Source: Nocardioides sp. SR21 (GTDB lineage: Bacteria; Actinomycetota; Actinomycetes; Propionibacteriales; Nocardioidaceae). Taken from it: a stretch of 64,000 bases of DNA. The notes beneath the pieces were generated by a model. That model was not told the origin of the DNA, searched no databases, and worked only from the letters and a program-made list of their open reading frames with translations. Of this stretch, positions 11,432 to 18,518 are shown one piece after another. The position numbers were made by a program, and so were the translations under genes. The DNA lies in assembly GCF_022761125.1 (NCBI RefSeq), contig NZ_JAKWJR010000009.1, positions 155,955-219,954 on the forward strand. Direction: 5' to 3'. Each line of letters opens with the position of its first letter. Within the stretch, counting starts at the first letter, position 1.

Positions 11432-12255
11432 CACCTTCCCCCACGAAGGCCTTCGGTGCTCGCCTCCACGCGGCCATCGAGGACCGCGGCCCGTTCTGTG
11501 TCGGCGTCGACCCGCACGCCGCGCTGCTCCAGGAGTGGGGACTCGACGACGACGTCGCCGGACTGGAGCGGTTCGCGCTGACGACCGTCGAGGCGGTGGC
11601 GCCGTACGTCTCGGTGATCAAGCCGCAGTCGGCGTTCTACGAGCGCTTCGGCAGCCGGGGGATCGCGGTGCTGGAGCGGGTGATCGCGGAGTCCCGCGCC
11701 GCCGGCGCGCTGGTGCTGCTCGACGTCAAGCGCGGCGACATCGGCTCGACCAGCCAGGCGTACGCCGACGCGTACCTCGACCCGACCTCGCCGCTCGCGT
11801 CCGACGCGATCACGGTCAGTCCGTTCCTCGGGTTCGGCTCGCTCGACCCGATCATCGACACCGCGCACCGTCACGGCGGCGGCGTGTTCGTGCTCGCGCT
11901 GACCTCCAACAAGGAGGGGCCGGAGGTCCAGCACGCGAGTGTGGACGAGGGCACCGTCGCCGGCCGGATGCTCGACCACCTGCGTCGCCTCAATGCCGAC
12001 GCCGAGCCGCTCGGCTCGTTCGGCGCGGTCGTCGGCGCGACGATCGGGTCCACCGACGAGGACCTCGCGTTCAACGGCCCGGTGCTCGCGCCCGGCTTCG
12101 GCGCCCAGGGCGGCACGATCGACGACGTACGCCGCCTCTTCGGCTCGGCCGCCGCGGTCCTGCCGAGCTCGTCGCGCGAGGTGCTCCGCCTCGGCCCCGA
12201 CCGGCAGGCGATGGCCGACTTCGTGCGGCGCACCAACGAGGAGCTCCGGGCGTGA
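11428..12255 (+). CDS. pyrF: Orotidine 5'-phosphate decarboxylase
   Basis: 275 residues. It converts OMP to UMP, the last step of the operon's pathway. The catalytic Lys-Asp array is visible in LLDVKRGDIGST, and the phosphate-binding end in APGFGAQGGTIDDV. The length and the YERFGSRGIAVLE segment identify the long type-2 (mycobacterial) form rather than the ~230-residue enterobacterial form. The ATG overlaps the pyrD stop; the TGA overlaps the GTG of the following lipoprotein gene. Confidence 0.97.
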   Translation: MTPSPTKAFGARLHAAIEDRGPFCVGVDPHAALLQEWGLDDDVAGLERFALTTVEAVAPYVSVIKPQSAFYERFGSRGIAVLERVIAESRAAGALVLLDVKRGDIGSTSQAYADAYLDPTSPLASDAITVSPFLGFGSLDPIIDTAHRHGGGVFVLALTSNKEGPEVQHASVDEGTVAGRMLDHLRRLNADAEPLGSFGAVVGATIGSTDEDLAFNGPVLAPGFGAQGGTIDDVRRLFGSAAAVLPSSSREVLRLGPDRQAMADFVRRTNEELRA

Positions 12256-12683
12256 GGCGAGTCCTGGTCGCGGCTCTCCTGCTCCCGCTGCTCGCGGGGT
12301 GCGGGTCCGACCAGGACGACTACTGCGACGCGGTCGCCGACCGCCAGCAGGAGCTGAGCGACATCGTCGGCAGCGGCGAGCCGGACGCGCTGCTCCAGGC
12401 GCTCGACGTCTTCCAGCAGCTGCAGGACCGGGCGCCCGACGACATCAGCGACGAGTGGCAGCAGCTGGTCGGCCGCATCGAGGCGCTCCAGGACGCCCTG
12501 GACGACGCGGGCGTGGATGCGGCGACGTACGACCGCGACGACCCGCCCGCCGGGCTGAGCGACGAGCAGGCGGCCGCCATCGACGCCGCGGCCAAGGAGC
12601 TGGGCAGCGGCACCACGCTGCGGGCGCTGCAGGACCTCGACCAGCAGGCCCGCGACGTGTGCAAGACCCCGCTCACGCTCTGA
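12252..12683 (+). CDS. Putative lipoprotein coupled to the pyr operon
   Basis: 143 residues of unknown function. The N-terminus is a classic lipoprotein signal: two arginines, a hydrophobic run and the lipobox LLAGC with the acylated cysteine at residue 17. The mature part is acidic, mostly helical by composition (many Glu, Gln, Asp, Leu and Ala), with two further cysteines (DYCDAV near the start, DVCKTP near the end) that could pair. It starts with GTG in a 4-nt overlap with pyrF, so it is co-translated with the pyrimidine genes. No link with pyrimidine metabolism is evident. The 20 bp at its 3' end recur after the hairpin array. Confidence 0.85.
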   Translation: MRRVLVAALLLPLLAGCGSDQDDYCDAVADRQQELSDIVGSGEPDALLQALDVFQQLQDRAPDDISDEWQQLVGRIEALQDALDDAGVDAATYDRDDPPAGLSDEQAAAIDAAAKELGSGTTLRALQDLDQQARDVCKTPLTL

Positions 12684-12710
12684 CGGGTCAGCCGGCCCGG
12701 CCCGGCCCGG

Positions 12711-13352
12711 GTGGGCGGTGTGCTGGCAACCGTTTCGGGCTGGGGAACGGTTGCTGAGGCACCGCCGGTGCGACCCGGCCCGGGTGGGCGGTGTGCTGGC
12801 AACCGTTTCGGGCTGGGGAACGGTTGCTGAGGCACCGCCGGTGCGACCCGGCCCGGGTGGGCGGTGTGCTGGCAACCGTTTCGGGCTGGGGAACGGTTGC
12901 TGAGGCACCGCCGGTGCGACCCGGCCTCGGTGGGCGGTGTGCTGGCAACCGTTTCGGCCTGGGGAACGGTTGCTGAGGCACCGCCCGGCCCGGCCCCGGC
13001 CAGGGTGGGCGGTGAGCTGGCAACCGTTTCGGCCTGGAGAACGGTTGCTGACGCACCGCCGGCCCGGCCCAGCCCCGGTGGGCGGTGAGCTGGCAACCGT
13101 TTCGGCCTCGAGAACGGTTGCTGACGCACCGCCGGCCCGGCCCAGCCCCGGTGGGCGGTGAGCTGGCAACCGTTTCGGCCTCGAGAACGGTTGCTGACGC
13201 ACCGCCGGCCCGGCCCAGCCCCGGTGGGCGGTGAGCTGGCAACCGTTTCGGCCTCGAGAACGGTTGCTGACGCACCGCCGGCCCGGCCCGGCCTCGGTGG
13301 GCGGTGGGCTGGCAACCGTTTCGGCCCGGAGAACGGTTGCTCACGCACCGCC
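12711..13352. repeat. Nine-copy tandem array of a ~73-bp hairpin unit
   Basis: Nine units start at 12711, 12784, 12857, 12930, 13005, 13078, 13151, 13224 and 13297 (spacing 73 bp, once 75). Each unit holds two nested inverted repeats: outer GGCGGTG/CACCGCC and inner GCAACCGTT/AACGGTTGC, around an 11-nt loop. The stem arms are the same in all nine copies, whereas the loop and the inter-hairpin GC-rich linker vary (loops TCGGGCTGGGG, TCGGCCTGGAG, TCGGCCTCGAG and others). Copies 1-4 and 5-9 form two subfamilies (TGAGG against TGACG or TCACG after the inner stem). Small reading frames through it are artefacts. The role is unknown: a protein-binding array, a stacked terminator or an RNA structure. 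Confidence 0.95.
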
Positions 13353-13378
13353 GGCCAGCCGGCCCACCACCCAGCCCC

Positions 13379-13398
13379 CGCGACGTGTGCCAGACCCC
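13379..13398 (+). repeat. Duplicate of the lipoprotein gene's 3' end, flanking the hairpin array
   Basis: CGCGACGTGTGCCAGACCCC here matches 12651-12670 in the lipoprotein gene at 19 of 20 positions. The hairpin array therefore lies between two near-identical copies. This copy is not part of any convincing gene. It suggests that the array arose in, or brought along, a duplication of the gene end. Confidence 0.7.
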
Positions 13399-13449
13399 AC
13401 CGACGCAGTGGTCGTACGGCCCGCATGGCGCGGTGGACGCGACTCTGAC

Positions 13450-13455
13450 TAGGGT
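13450..13455 (+). promoter_or_regulatory. Candidate -10 hexamer for mihF
   Basis: TAGGGT fits the actinobacterial TANNNT -10 consensus. A start about 7 nt downstream would leave a leader of roughly 31 nt before the mihF GTG. The match is a short motif and no strong -35 is visible. Confidence 0.4.
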
Positions 13456-13492
13456 GAGCCCACTGTCCACCCTCAGCAGCAAGGACCCGCAC

Positions 13493-13813
13493 GTGGCTCT
13501 GCCCCCGCTCACCCCCGAACAGCGCCAGGCGGCGCTCGAGAAGGCCGCCGCCTCCCGCAGGGAGCGGGCCGAGGTGAAGAACCGGCTCAAGAACTCCGGC
13601 GCCTCGATCTCCGACGTGATCGAGGAGGGCCAGCGCAACGAGGTCATCGGCAAGATGAAGGTCGTCGACCTGCTGCAGTCGATGCCGGGCCTGGGCAAGG
13701 TGCGCGCGCGTCAGCTGATGGAGCGGCTCGGCATCGCCGAGAGCCGCCGGGTCCGTGGTCTCGGTGCCAAGCAGGTCGCGGCGCTCGAGAAGGAGTTCGC
13801 CGGGCGTGAGTGA
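13493..13813 (+). CDS. mihF: Integration host factor, actinobacterial type (mIHF)
   Basis: 106 residues. A small nucleoid-associated DNA-bending protein of the actinobacterial mIHF family, unrelated to enterobacterial IHF. The whole family pattern is present: start VALPPLTPEQRQAALEKAA, basic helix RRERAEVKNRLK, and the helix-two-turn-helix region MPGLGKVRARQLMERLGI followed by ESRRVRGLG. A GTG start gives the standard family length; an in-frame ATG further upstream would add an atypical extension. It overlaps gmk by 8 nt. It is the first gene after the hairpin array. Confidence 0.95.
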   Translation: MALPPLTPEQRQAALEKAAASRRERAEVKNRLKNSGASISDVIEEGQRNEVIGKMKVVDLLQSMPGLGKVRARQLMERLGIAESRRVRGLGAKQVAALEKEFAGRE

Positions 13814-14390
13814 CACGCCGATCCGGCGCTCGCGCCTCGTCGTGCTCGCCGGGCCGACCGCGGTCGGCAAGGGCACGGTGGCCGCCGAGGTGCGGCGTAC
13901 CCACCCCGAGGTCTGGATCTCGGTGTCCGCGACCACCCGCGCTCCGCGTCCGGGGGAGGAGAACGGCGTCCACTACTGGTTCGTCTCCGACGAGGAGTTC
14001 GACCGGATGGTCGCCGAGGACGACCTGCTCGAGTGGGCGGTCGTGCACAAGGCGGCGCGGTACGGCACGCCGCGGCAGCCCGTGGACCTCGCGCTGGCCT
14101 CCGGCCACCCCGCGATGCTCGAGATCGACCTCCAGGGCGCCCGCCAGGTCCGCGAGACCATGCCGGACGCACTGTTCGTCTTCCTGGCACCCCCGTCGTG
14201 GGAGGAGCTGGAGCGCCGCCTGGTCGGCCGGGGCACCGAGACCGAGGAGGAGCGGGCCCGCCGGTTGGCGACCGCGGAGGTCGAGATGGCCGCCGAGACG
14301 GAGTTCGATGTGACGATCGTCAACCACGAAGTTCACGATGCTGCGGAGCAGTTGGTAGCCTTGATGGAGCAAACCCCAACTGATCTGTGA
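13806..14390 (+). CDS. gmk: Guanylate kinase
   Basis: 194 residues. It phosphorylates GMP to GDP with ATP. The P-loop GPTAVGKGT lies at residues 16-24, one substitution from the usual GPSGVGKGT. The GMP-binding region SVSATTRAPRPGEENGVHYWF is present, as is the lid-associated arginine-rich segment GTETEEERARRL. GTG start overlapping the end of mihF. The position between mihF and rpoZ is conserved in actinobacteria. The end lies close to the rpoZ start. Confidence 0.96.
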   Translation: MSDTPIRRSRLVVLAGPTAVGKGTVAAEVRRTHPEVWISVSATTRAPRPGEENGVHYWFVSDEEFDRMVAEDDLLEWAVVHKAARYGTPRQPVDLALASGHPAMLEIDLQGARQVRETMPDALFVFLAPPSWEELERRLVGRGTETEEERARRLATAEVEMAAETEFDVTIVNHEVHDAAEQLVALMEQTPTDL

Positions 14391-14401
14391 GGCGTCCAAG
14401 C

Positions 14402-14734
14402 GTGTCTGCTCCCACCATCGCCGCCGAGGGTGTCACCAACCCCTCGATCGACGACCTGCTCACCAAGACCGACAGCAAGTACAAGCTGGTGCTCTACAGC
14501 GCCAAGCGTGCCCGCCAGATCAACGCCTACTACTCCCAGCTCGGCGAGGGCCTGCTGGAGTACGTCGGCCCGCTCGTCGACACCCACGTCCAGGAGAAGC
14601 CCCTCTCGATCGCGCTCCGCGAGATCAACGAGGACCTCCTGACCTGTGAGGACATCGACCCGGCCGAGCTCGCCGCCGAGGAGGCCGCCGCGAAGGCCGC
14701 CGCCGCCGACGCGGGCAACTCCATCAGCGAGTGA
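14402..14734 (+). CDS. rpoZ: DNA-directed RNA polymerase omega subunit
   Basis: 110 residues. The omega subunit helps fold and stabilise the beta-prime subunit of RNA polymerase. The family core is clear: NPSIDDLLTKTDSKYKLVLYSAKRARQIN, then KPLSIALREINEDLL, followed by an acidic alanine-rich tail typical of actinobacteria. The GTG giving VSAPTIAAEG is preferred because a GAGGCG site lies about 7 nt upstream; a GTG 15 nt earlier overlaps the gmk stop and would give 115 residues. Confidence 0.95.
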   Translation: MSAPTIAAEGVTNPSIDDLLTKTDSKYKLVLYSAKRARQINAYYSQLGEGLLEYVGPLVDTHVQEKPLSIALREINEDLLTCEDIDPAELAAEEAAAKAAAADAGNSISE

Positions 14735-14738
14735 TCCG

Positions 14739-16001
14739 CTGACCACCAGCACCACGCACGAGGCCGCTTCCCCTGGGGGGGAGCGGCCGCGTGTCGTTCT
14801 CGGCGTCTCCGGCGGGATCGCGGCGTACAAGGCCTGTGAGCTGCTCCGCCAGTTCACCGAGTCCGGCCACGACGTGACCGTCGTGCCGACCGCGGCCGCC
14901 CTGGAGTTCGTCGGCGCCCCGACCTGGTCGGCGTTGTCCGGCAAGCCGGTCTCCTCCGACGTGTGGAGCAACGTCCACGAGGTGCCGCACGTGCGGATCG
15001 GCCAGTCCGCCGACCTGGTCGTCGTCGCCCCGGCCACCGCCGACGTACTGGCGAAGGCCGCCCACGGCCTCGCCGACGACCTGCTCACCAACACGCTGCT
15101 CACCGCCCGCTGCCCGGTCGTGTTCGCCCCGGCGATGCACACCGAGATGTGGGAGCACCCGGCCACGCAGGCGAACGTCGCCACGCTCCGCGAGCGCGGC
15201 GCCCTCGTCATCGAGCCGGCCGAGGGCCGCCTCACCGGCAAGGACACCGGCAAGGGCCGGCTGCCCGAGCCGGTGGAGATCTTCGACGTGTGCCGCGAGG
15301 TCCTCACCCGGGGTACGACGGGCGCGCTCGACCTCGCCGGCCGCCGGGTCGTCGTGTTCGCCGGCGGCACCCGTGAGTACCTCGACCCGGTCCGCTTCCT
15401 CGGCAACCGCTCCTCGGGCCTCCAGGGCTACGCGCTGGCCCGCGCGGCGGCCGCCCGCGGCGCCGAGGTCACCCTGGTGGCCGCAAACGTCGCGCTGCCC
15501 GACCCGGCGGGCGTGAAGGTCGTCCGCGTCGAGACCACGAGCCAGCTGCGCGACGAGGTCGTCAGCGCGGCCGCTGCGGCCGACGCCGTCGTGATGGCCG
15601 CCGCGCCGGCCGACTTCCGGCCGACCGACCCGAGCGGCACGAAGATCAAGAAGGCCGCCGACGGCTCCGCCCCGGCGATCACCCTGGCCCAGAACCCGGA
15701 CATCCTCCACGAGATCAGCACCCAGCGCGCTCGCGCCGGGCAGGTGATCGTCGGCTTCGCCGCCGAGACCGGGGACGACACCGGCTCGGTCCTCGACCTG
15801 GCCCGCGCCAAGCTCGCCCGCAAGGGCTGCGACCTGCTCGTCGTCAACGACGTGAGCGGGGGAGCGGTGTTCGGCAGCCCTGAGAACGAGGCCGTGATCC
15901 TCGGCGCCGACGGCGCCGCGGTCGAGGTTCCGCGTGGCTCGAAGGGCGCGCTGGCGCATGTCATCTGGGACGAAGTAGCTCGACGACTTCCTTCTGCTTA
16001 G
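14739..16001 (+). CDS. coaBC: Bifunctional phosphopantothenoylcysteine decarboxylase / phosphopantothenate-cysteine ligase
   Basis: About 420 residues, two steps of coenzyme A synthesis. The N-terminal flavoprotein CoaC domain shows GVSGGIAAYKACELLR and the FAPAMHTEMW substrate-recognition motif. The C-terminal CoaB ligase domain shows FAGGTREYLDPVRFLGNRSSG, AAAPADFRP and the KIKK motif. No ATG, GTG or TTG lies between the rpoZ stop and the conserved start of the domain, so the start is placed at CTG, 4 nt after the rpoZ stop. A run of seven G residues nearby is the only place where a sequencing slip could mask another start. Confidence 0.92.
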   Translation: MTTSTTHEAASPGGERPRVVLGVSGGIAAYKACELLRQFTESGHDVTVVPTAAALEFVGAPTWSALSGKPVSSDVWSNVHEVPHVRIGQSADLVVVAPATADVLAKAAHGLADDLLTNTLLTARCPVVFAPAMHTEMWEHPATQANVATLRERGALVIEPAEGRLTGKDTGKGRLPEPVEIFDVCREVLTRGTTGALDLAGRRVVVFAGGTREYLDPVRFLGNRSSGLQGYALARAAAARGAEVTLVAANVALPDPAGVKVVRVETTSQLRDEVVSAAAAADAVVMAAAPADFRPTDPSGTKIKKAADGSAPAITLAQNPDILHEISTQRARAGQVIVGFAAETGDDTGSVLDLARAKLARKGCDLLVVNDVSGGAVFGSPENEAVILGADGAAVEVPRGSKGALAHVIWDEVARRLPSA

Positions 16002-16158
16002 GGCGTCGCCGGAGGGGCGTCGTCGCGGCCCGTGCTCCGGGTCCGTGCCTCGCAAGGCGCCGGCGCGAAGCCGTACTGGTCGTCCAGCGAGCGACGGCAA
16101 CGCCGCAAGCTGCGTGCACGGAGTGCGGGACGCCCGACGGGCCTTCGGTGCCTCCCAT

Positions 16159-16164
16159 TAAGGT
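16159..16164 (+). promoter_or_regulatory. Candidate leaderless promoter of metK
   Basis: TAAGGT fits TANNNT and ends 6 nt before the metK ATG, so transcription would begin at or next to the start codon. The rest of the 169-nt gap after coaBC shows no clear ribosome site and no recognisable SAM riboswitch. Confidence 0.5.
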
Positions 16165-16170
16165 GTGCGC

Positions 16171-17361
16171 ATGACTGGACGTTTGTTCACCTCGGAGTCC
16201 GTGACCGAGGGCCACCCCGACAAGATCGCCGACCAGATCAGCGACTCCGTGCTCGACGCGATGCTCGAGCAGGACCCGCACAGCCGGGTCGCGGTCGAGA
16301 CCCTCCTGACCACCGGTCTGGTGGTGGTGGCCGGCGAGGTGACGACGTCCGGCTACGTGGACATCAAGCAGAAGGTCCGCGACCGGATCCTCGAGATCGG
16401 CTACGACTCGTCCCTCAAGGGCTTCGACGGCGCGTCCTGCGGCGTCATGGTCGCCATCGGCGGCCAGTCGGGCGACATCGCCCAGGGCGTCGACACCGGC
16501 CACGAGAGCCGCACCGGCTCCGTGGACGCGATGGACAAGCAGGGCGCCGGCGACCAGGGCCTGATGTTCGGCTACGCGTGCGACGACACCGACGTGCTGA
16601 TGCCGCTGCCGATCGTGATCGCCCAGCGCCTCGCCGAGCAGCTCACGGCGGTCCGCAAGGACGGCACGCTGCCGTACCTCCGTCCCGACGGGAAGACCCA
16701 GGTCACGATCGAGTACGACGCCGACAACCGCCCGGTGCGGGTCGACACGGTCGTGCTCTCCTCGCAGCACGACGAGGACACCCAGCTCGACACCCTCGAG
16801 GCCGACGTGAAGAAGCACGTCATCGACCCGGTGCTGTCGACGTTCGACATCCCCTCCGACGGCTACCGGCTGCTCGTGAACCCGACCGGACGCTTCGTCG
16901 TCGGCGGCCCGATGGGCGACGCCGGCCTCACCGGCCGCAAGATCATCGTCGACACGTACGGCGGCATGGCCCGCCACGGTGGCGGCGCGTTCTCCGGCAA
17001 GGACCCGTCGAAGGTCGACCGCTCGGCCGCCTACGCCATGCGCTGGGTCGCCAAGAACGTCGTGGCCGCCGGCCTCGCCACCCGCTGCGAGGCGCAGGTC
17101 GCGTATGCGATCGGCAAGGCCCAGCCGGTCGGTGTCTTCATCGAGACGTTCGGCACCGGTGTCGTCGAGGACGAGAAGATCCAGCAGGCCGTGCTCGAGG
17201 TCTTCGACCTGCGCCCGGCCGCGATCATCCGCGACCTCGACCTGCTGCGCCCGATCTACGCGAAGACCGCGGCGTACGGCCACTTCGGCCGGGAGCTCCC
17301 CGAGTTCACCTGGGAGCGCACCGACCGCGCCGACGCGCTGAAGGCCGCCGCCGGGCTCTGA
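16171..17361 (+). CDS. metK: S-adenosylmethionine synthetase
   Basis: 396 residues, the standard length. It makes SAM from methionine and ATP. Signature segments are FTSESVTEGHPDKIADQISD at the N-terminus, GAGDQGLMFGYA for ATP binding and GGGAFSGKDPSKVDRSAAYA for the P-loop-like triphosphate site. The ATG is taken rather than the GTG two codons upstream, because homologues start just before FTSES and the -10 hexamer would then give a leaderless transcript. It is convergent with the Calx-beta gene. Confidence 0.97.
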   Translation: MTGRLFTSESVTEGHPDKIADQISDSVLDAMLEQDPHSRVAVETLLTTGLVVVAGEVTTSGYVDIKQKVRDRILEIGYDSSLKGFDGASCGVMVAIGGQSGDIAQGVDTGHESRTGSVDAMDKQGAGDQGLMFGYACDDTDVLMPLPIVIAQRLAEQLTAVRKDGTLPYLRPDGKTQVTIEYDADNRPVRVDTVVLSSQHDEDTQLDTLEADVKKHVIDPVLSTFDIPSDGYRLLVNPTGRFVVGGPMGDAGLTGRKIIVDTYGGMARHGGGAFSGKDPSKVDRSAAYAMRWVAKNVVAAGLATRCEAQVAYAIGKAQPVGVFIETFGTGVVEDEKIQQAVLEVFDLRPAAIIRDLDLLRPIYAKTAAYGHFGRELPEFTWERTDRADALKAAAGL

Positions 17362-17388
17362 CCCGACGACGGCCCCGGTGAGGGTCAG
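17358..17388. terminator. Inverted repeat between convergent metK and Calx-beta genes
   Basis: CTGACCC and GGGTCAG form 7-bp arms around a GC-rich 17-nt loop. Each arm contains the stop codon of one of the two convergent genes. No T-run follows, so a simple intrinsic terminator is uncertain. Confidence 0.35.
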
Positions 17389-18389
17389 GCGGGTGCCTGG
17401 AGAGCACGCAGCTCCCCGATGACGTCGAGCTGGTAGGTGTCCAGCCCGTGCTCGTCGGTGGAGTTGTCCTCGAGCACGTGGTGGTCGAAGACGACCCCGG
17501 ACGCCCGGACCTTGCCGGGCGCCTCCTGCAGCGCGAACCGCTCCTCGTTCTCGTACTCCGAGGGCACGCAGACCTGGCCGTCGAACGCGTACGACGTCCC
17601 GTCGGTGTGCCCGGAGACCACGGTGTGCAGGTACGGCTTCTGGCCGAGGTTGCCGGGGTGCTGTGGGAAGAAGCTCTGCAGCACGAGGTTGCCCTCGCTG
17701 CCGGCGACGTCGGTGTCGGGGTGCGGCTCGGTGAAGAACGTGCCCTTGCCGCTGTAGGTCTCCTTCTCGACGGTGCGGCACTCCGCGTCGGGGCGCCGGT
17801 CCTCCAGCAGGCGGGATCCCGTGAGCTCCCACTCGCCGTACCCGTTGTCGTACCAGGCCGTGCCCTGGTTGAACGAGGTGACCTGCGGCCGGAAGACGAG
17901 GGTCCAGGTCTCGATGGTGTGGAAGCCGTTCGCCTCCTGCTCCCACCGCTCGGTGATCTCCAGCTGGCCGCCGTAGGCGTAGAGGTCGTCGTCGATCAGC
18001 GCGACGGTCGCGCGCTTCCGGGCGGCCTTCGCCCCTCTGGCGACGTAGTCCACGTAGAAGTGCTCGGTCTGCTCGCTCTCGAGGTCGTCGAGGATCTTCA
18101 CCTCGACCTTCTTCACACGCTCGCCCGCGGCGAACACGACCTTCCCCGAGGCGGCGTGGTAGTCGCTGCCGGCCTTCGCGGTGCCCTCGGCGGTCGTCCA
18201 GGTGACGGTGACCGGCCTGGTCGGCCTGCGGTCCAGGCGGATCTCGAGCTTCGCGTTCGGGGCCAGGGTGGTCTCGCCCGCGGTGGTGTCGAAGACACTC
18301 ACCACCGGCGGCTTGGCGGGCTTCGCGACGGCCGGGGTGCCGCTCAGGGCGAGGCCGGTGGCGGCCAGGATGACGAGAGTCGTGCGCAT
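17385..18389 (-). CDS. Secreted Calx-beta domain protein
   Basis: 334 residues. A signal peptide (MRTTLVILAATGLALSGTPAVA) is followed by a Calx-beta repeat at about residues 30-135: SVFDTTAGE, the WTTAEGTAKAGSDYHAASG core and VALIDDD at the end. Such domains bind calcium and occur in extracellular adhesion or matrix proteins. The remaining ~200 residues form an unrecognised domain rich in aromatic and acidic residues. A GGAGGAG site 5 nt before the ATG fixes the start. The gene stands alone between metK and priA. Confidence 0.85.
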   Translation of the reverse strand: MRTTLVILAATGLALSGTPAVAKPAKPPVVSVFDTTAGETTLAPNAKLEIRLDRRPTRPVTVTWTTAEGTAKAGSDYHAASGKVVFAAGERVKKVEVKILDDLESEQTEHFYVDYVARGAKAARKRATVALIDDDLYAYGGQLEITERWEQEANGFHTIETWTLVFRPQVTSFNQGTAWYDNGYGEWELTGSRLLEDRRPDAECRTVEKETYSGKGTFFTEPHPDTDVAGSEGNLVLQSFFPQHPGNLGQKPYLHTVVSGHTDGTSYAFDGQVCVPSEYENEERFALQEAPGKVRASGVVFDHHVLEDNSTDEHGLDTYQLDVIGELRALQAPA

Positions 18390-18518
18390 GGGATCTCCTC
18401 CGAGTCGTGGGTACGAAGCGTTGGTGGCGCCGAGACGGCCGTGCGGCCCATCCGCCGGCTCATGTCGAGGGAGTGGTCTGGACCGCGGTGGTCGGCGCTC
18501 GCTGGTAGAACTGCGCCC

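Noticed and set aside
12711..13352. CRISPR array
   Set aside because: Repeats of 73 bp are spaced without unique spacers: the linkers are nearly the same in each unit. The unit is a double inverted repeat and no cas gene is nearby.
12718..13452. Small proteins encoded by the tandem array (frames starting MCWQPFRAGE and others)
   Set aside because: The frames arise from repeat periodicity; unit length (73) is not a multiple of three, so no frame runs through the array, and no ribosome site or homologue is seen.
16002..16170. SAM riboswitch upstream of metK
   Set aside because: The gap has palindromic GC-rich stretches but none of the conserved SAM-riboswitch core blocks that I can recognise; a leaderless -10 sits just before the ATG.
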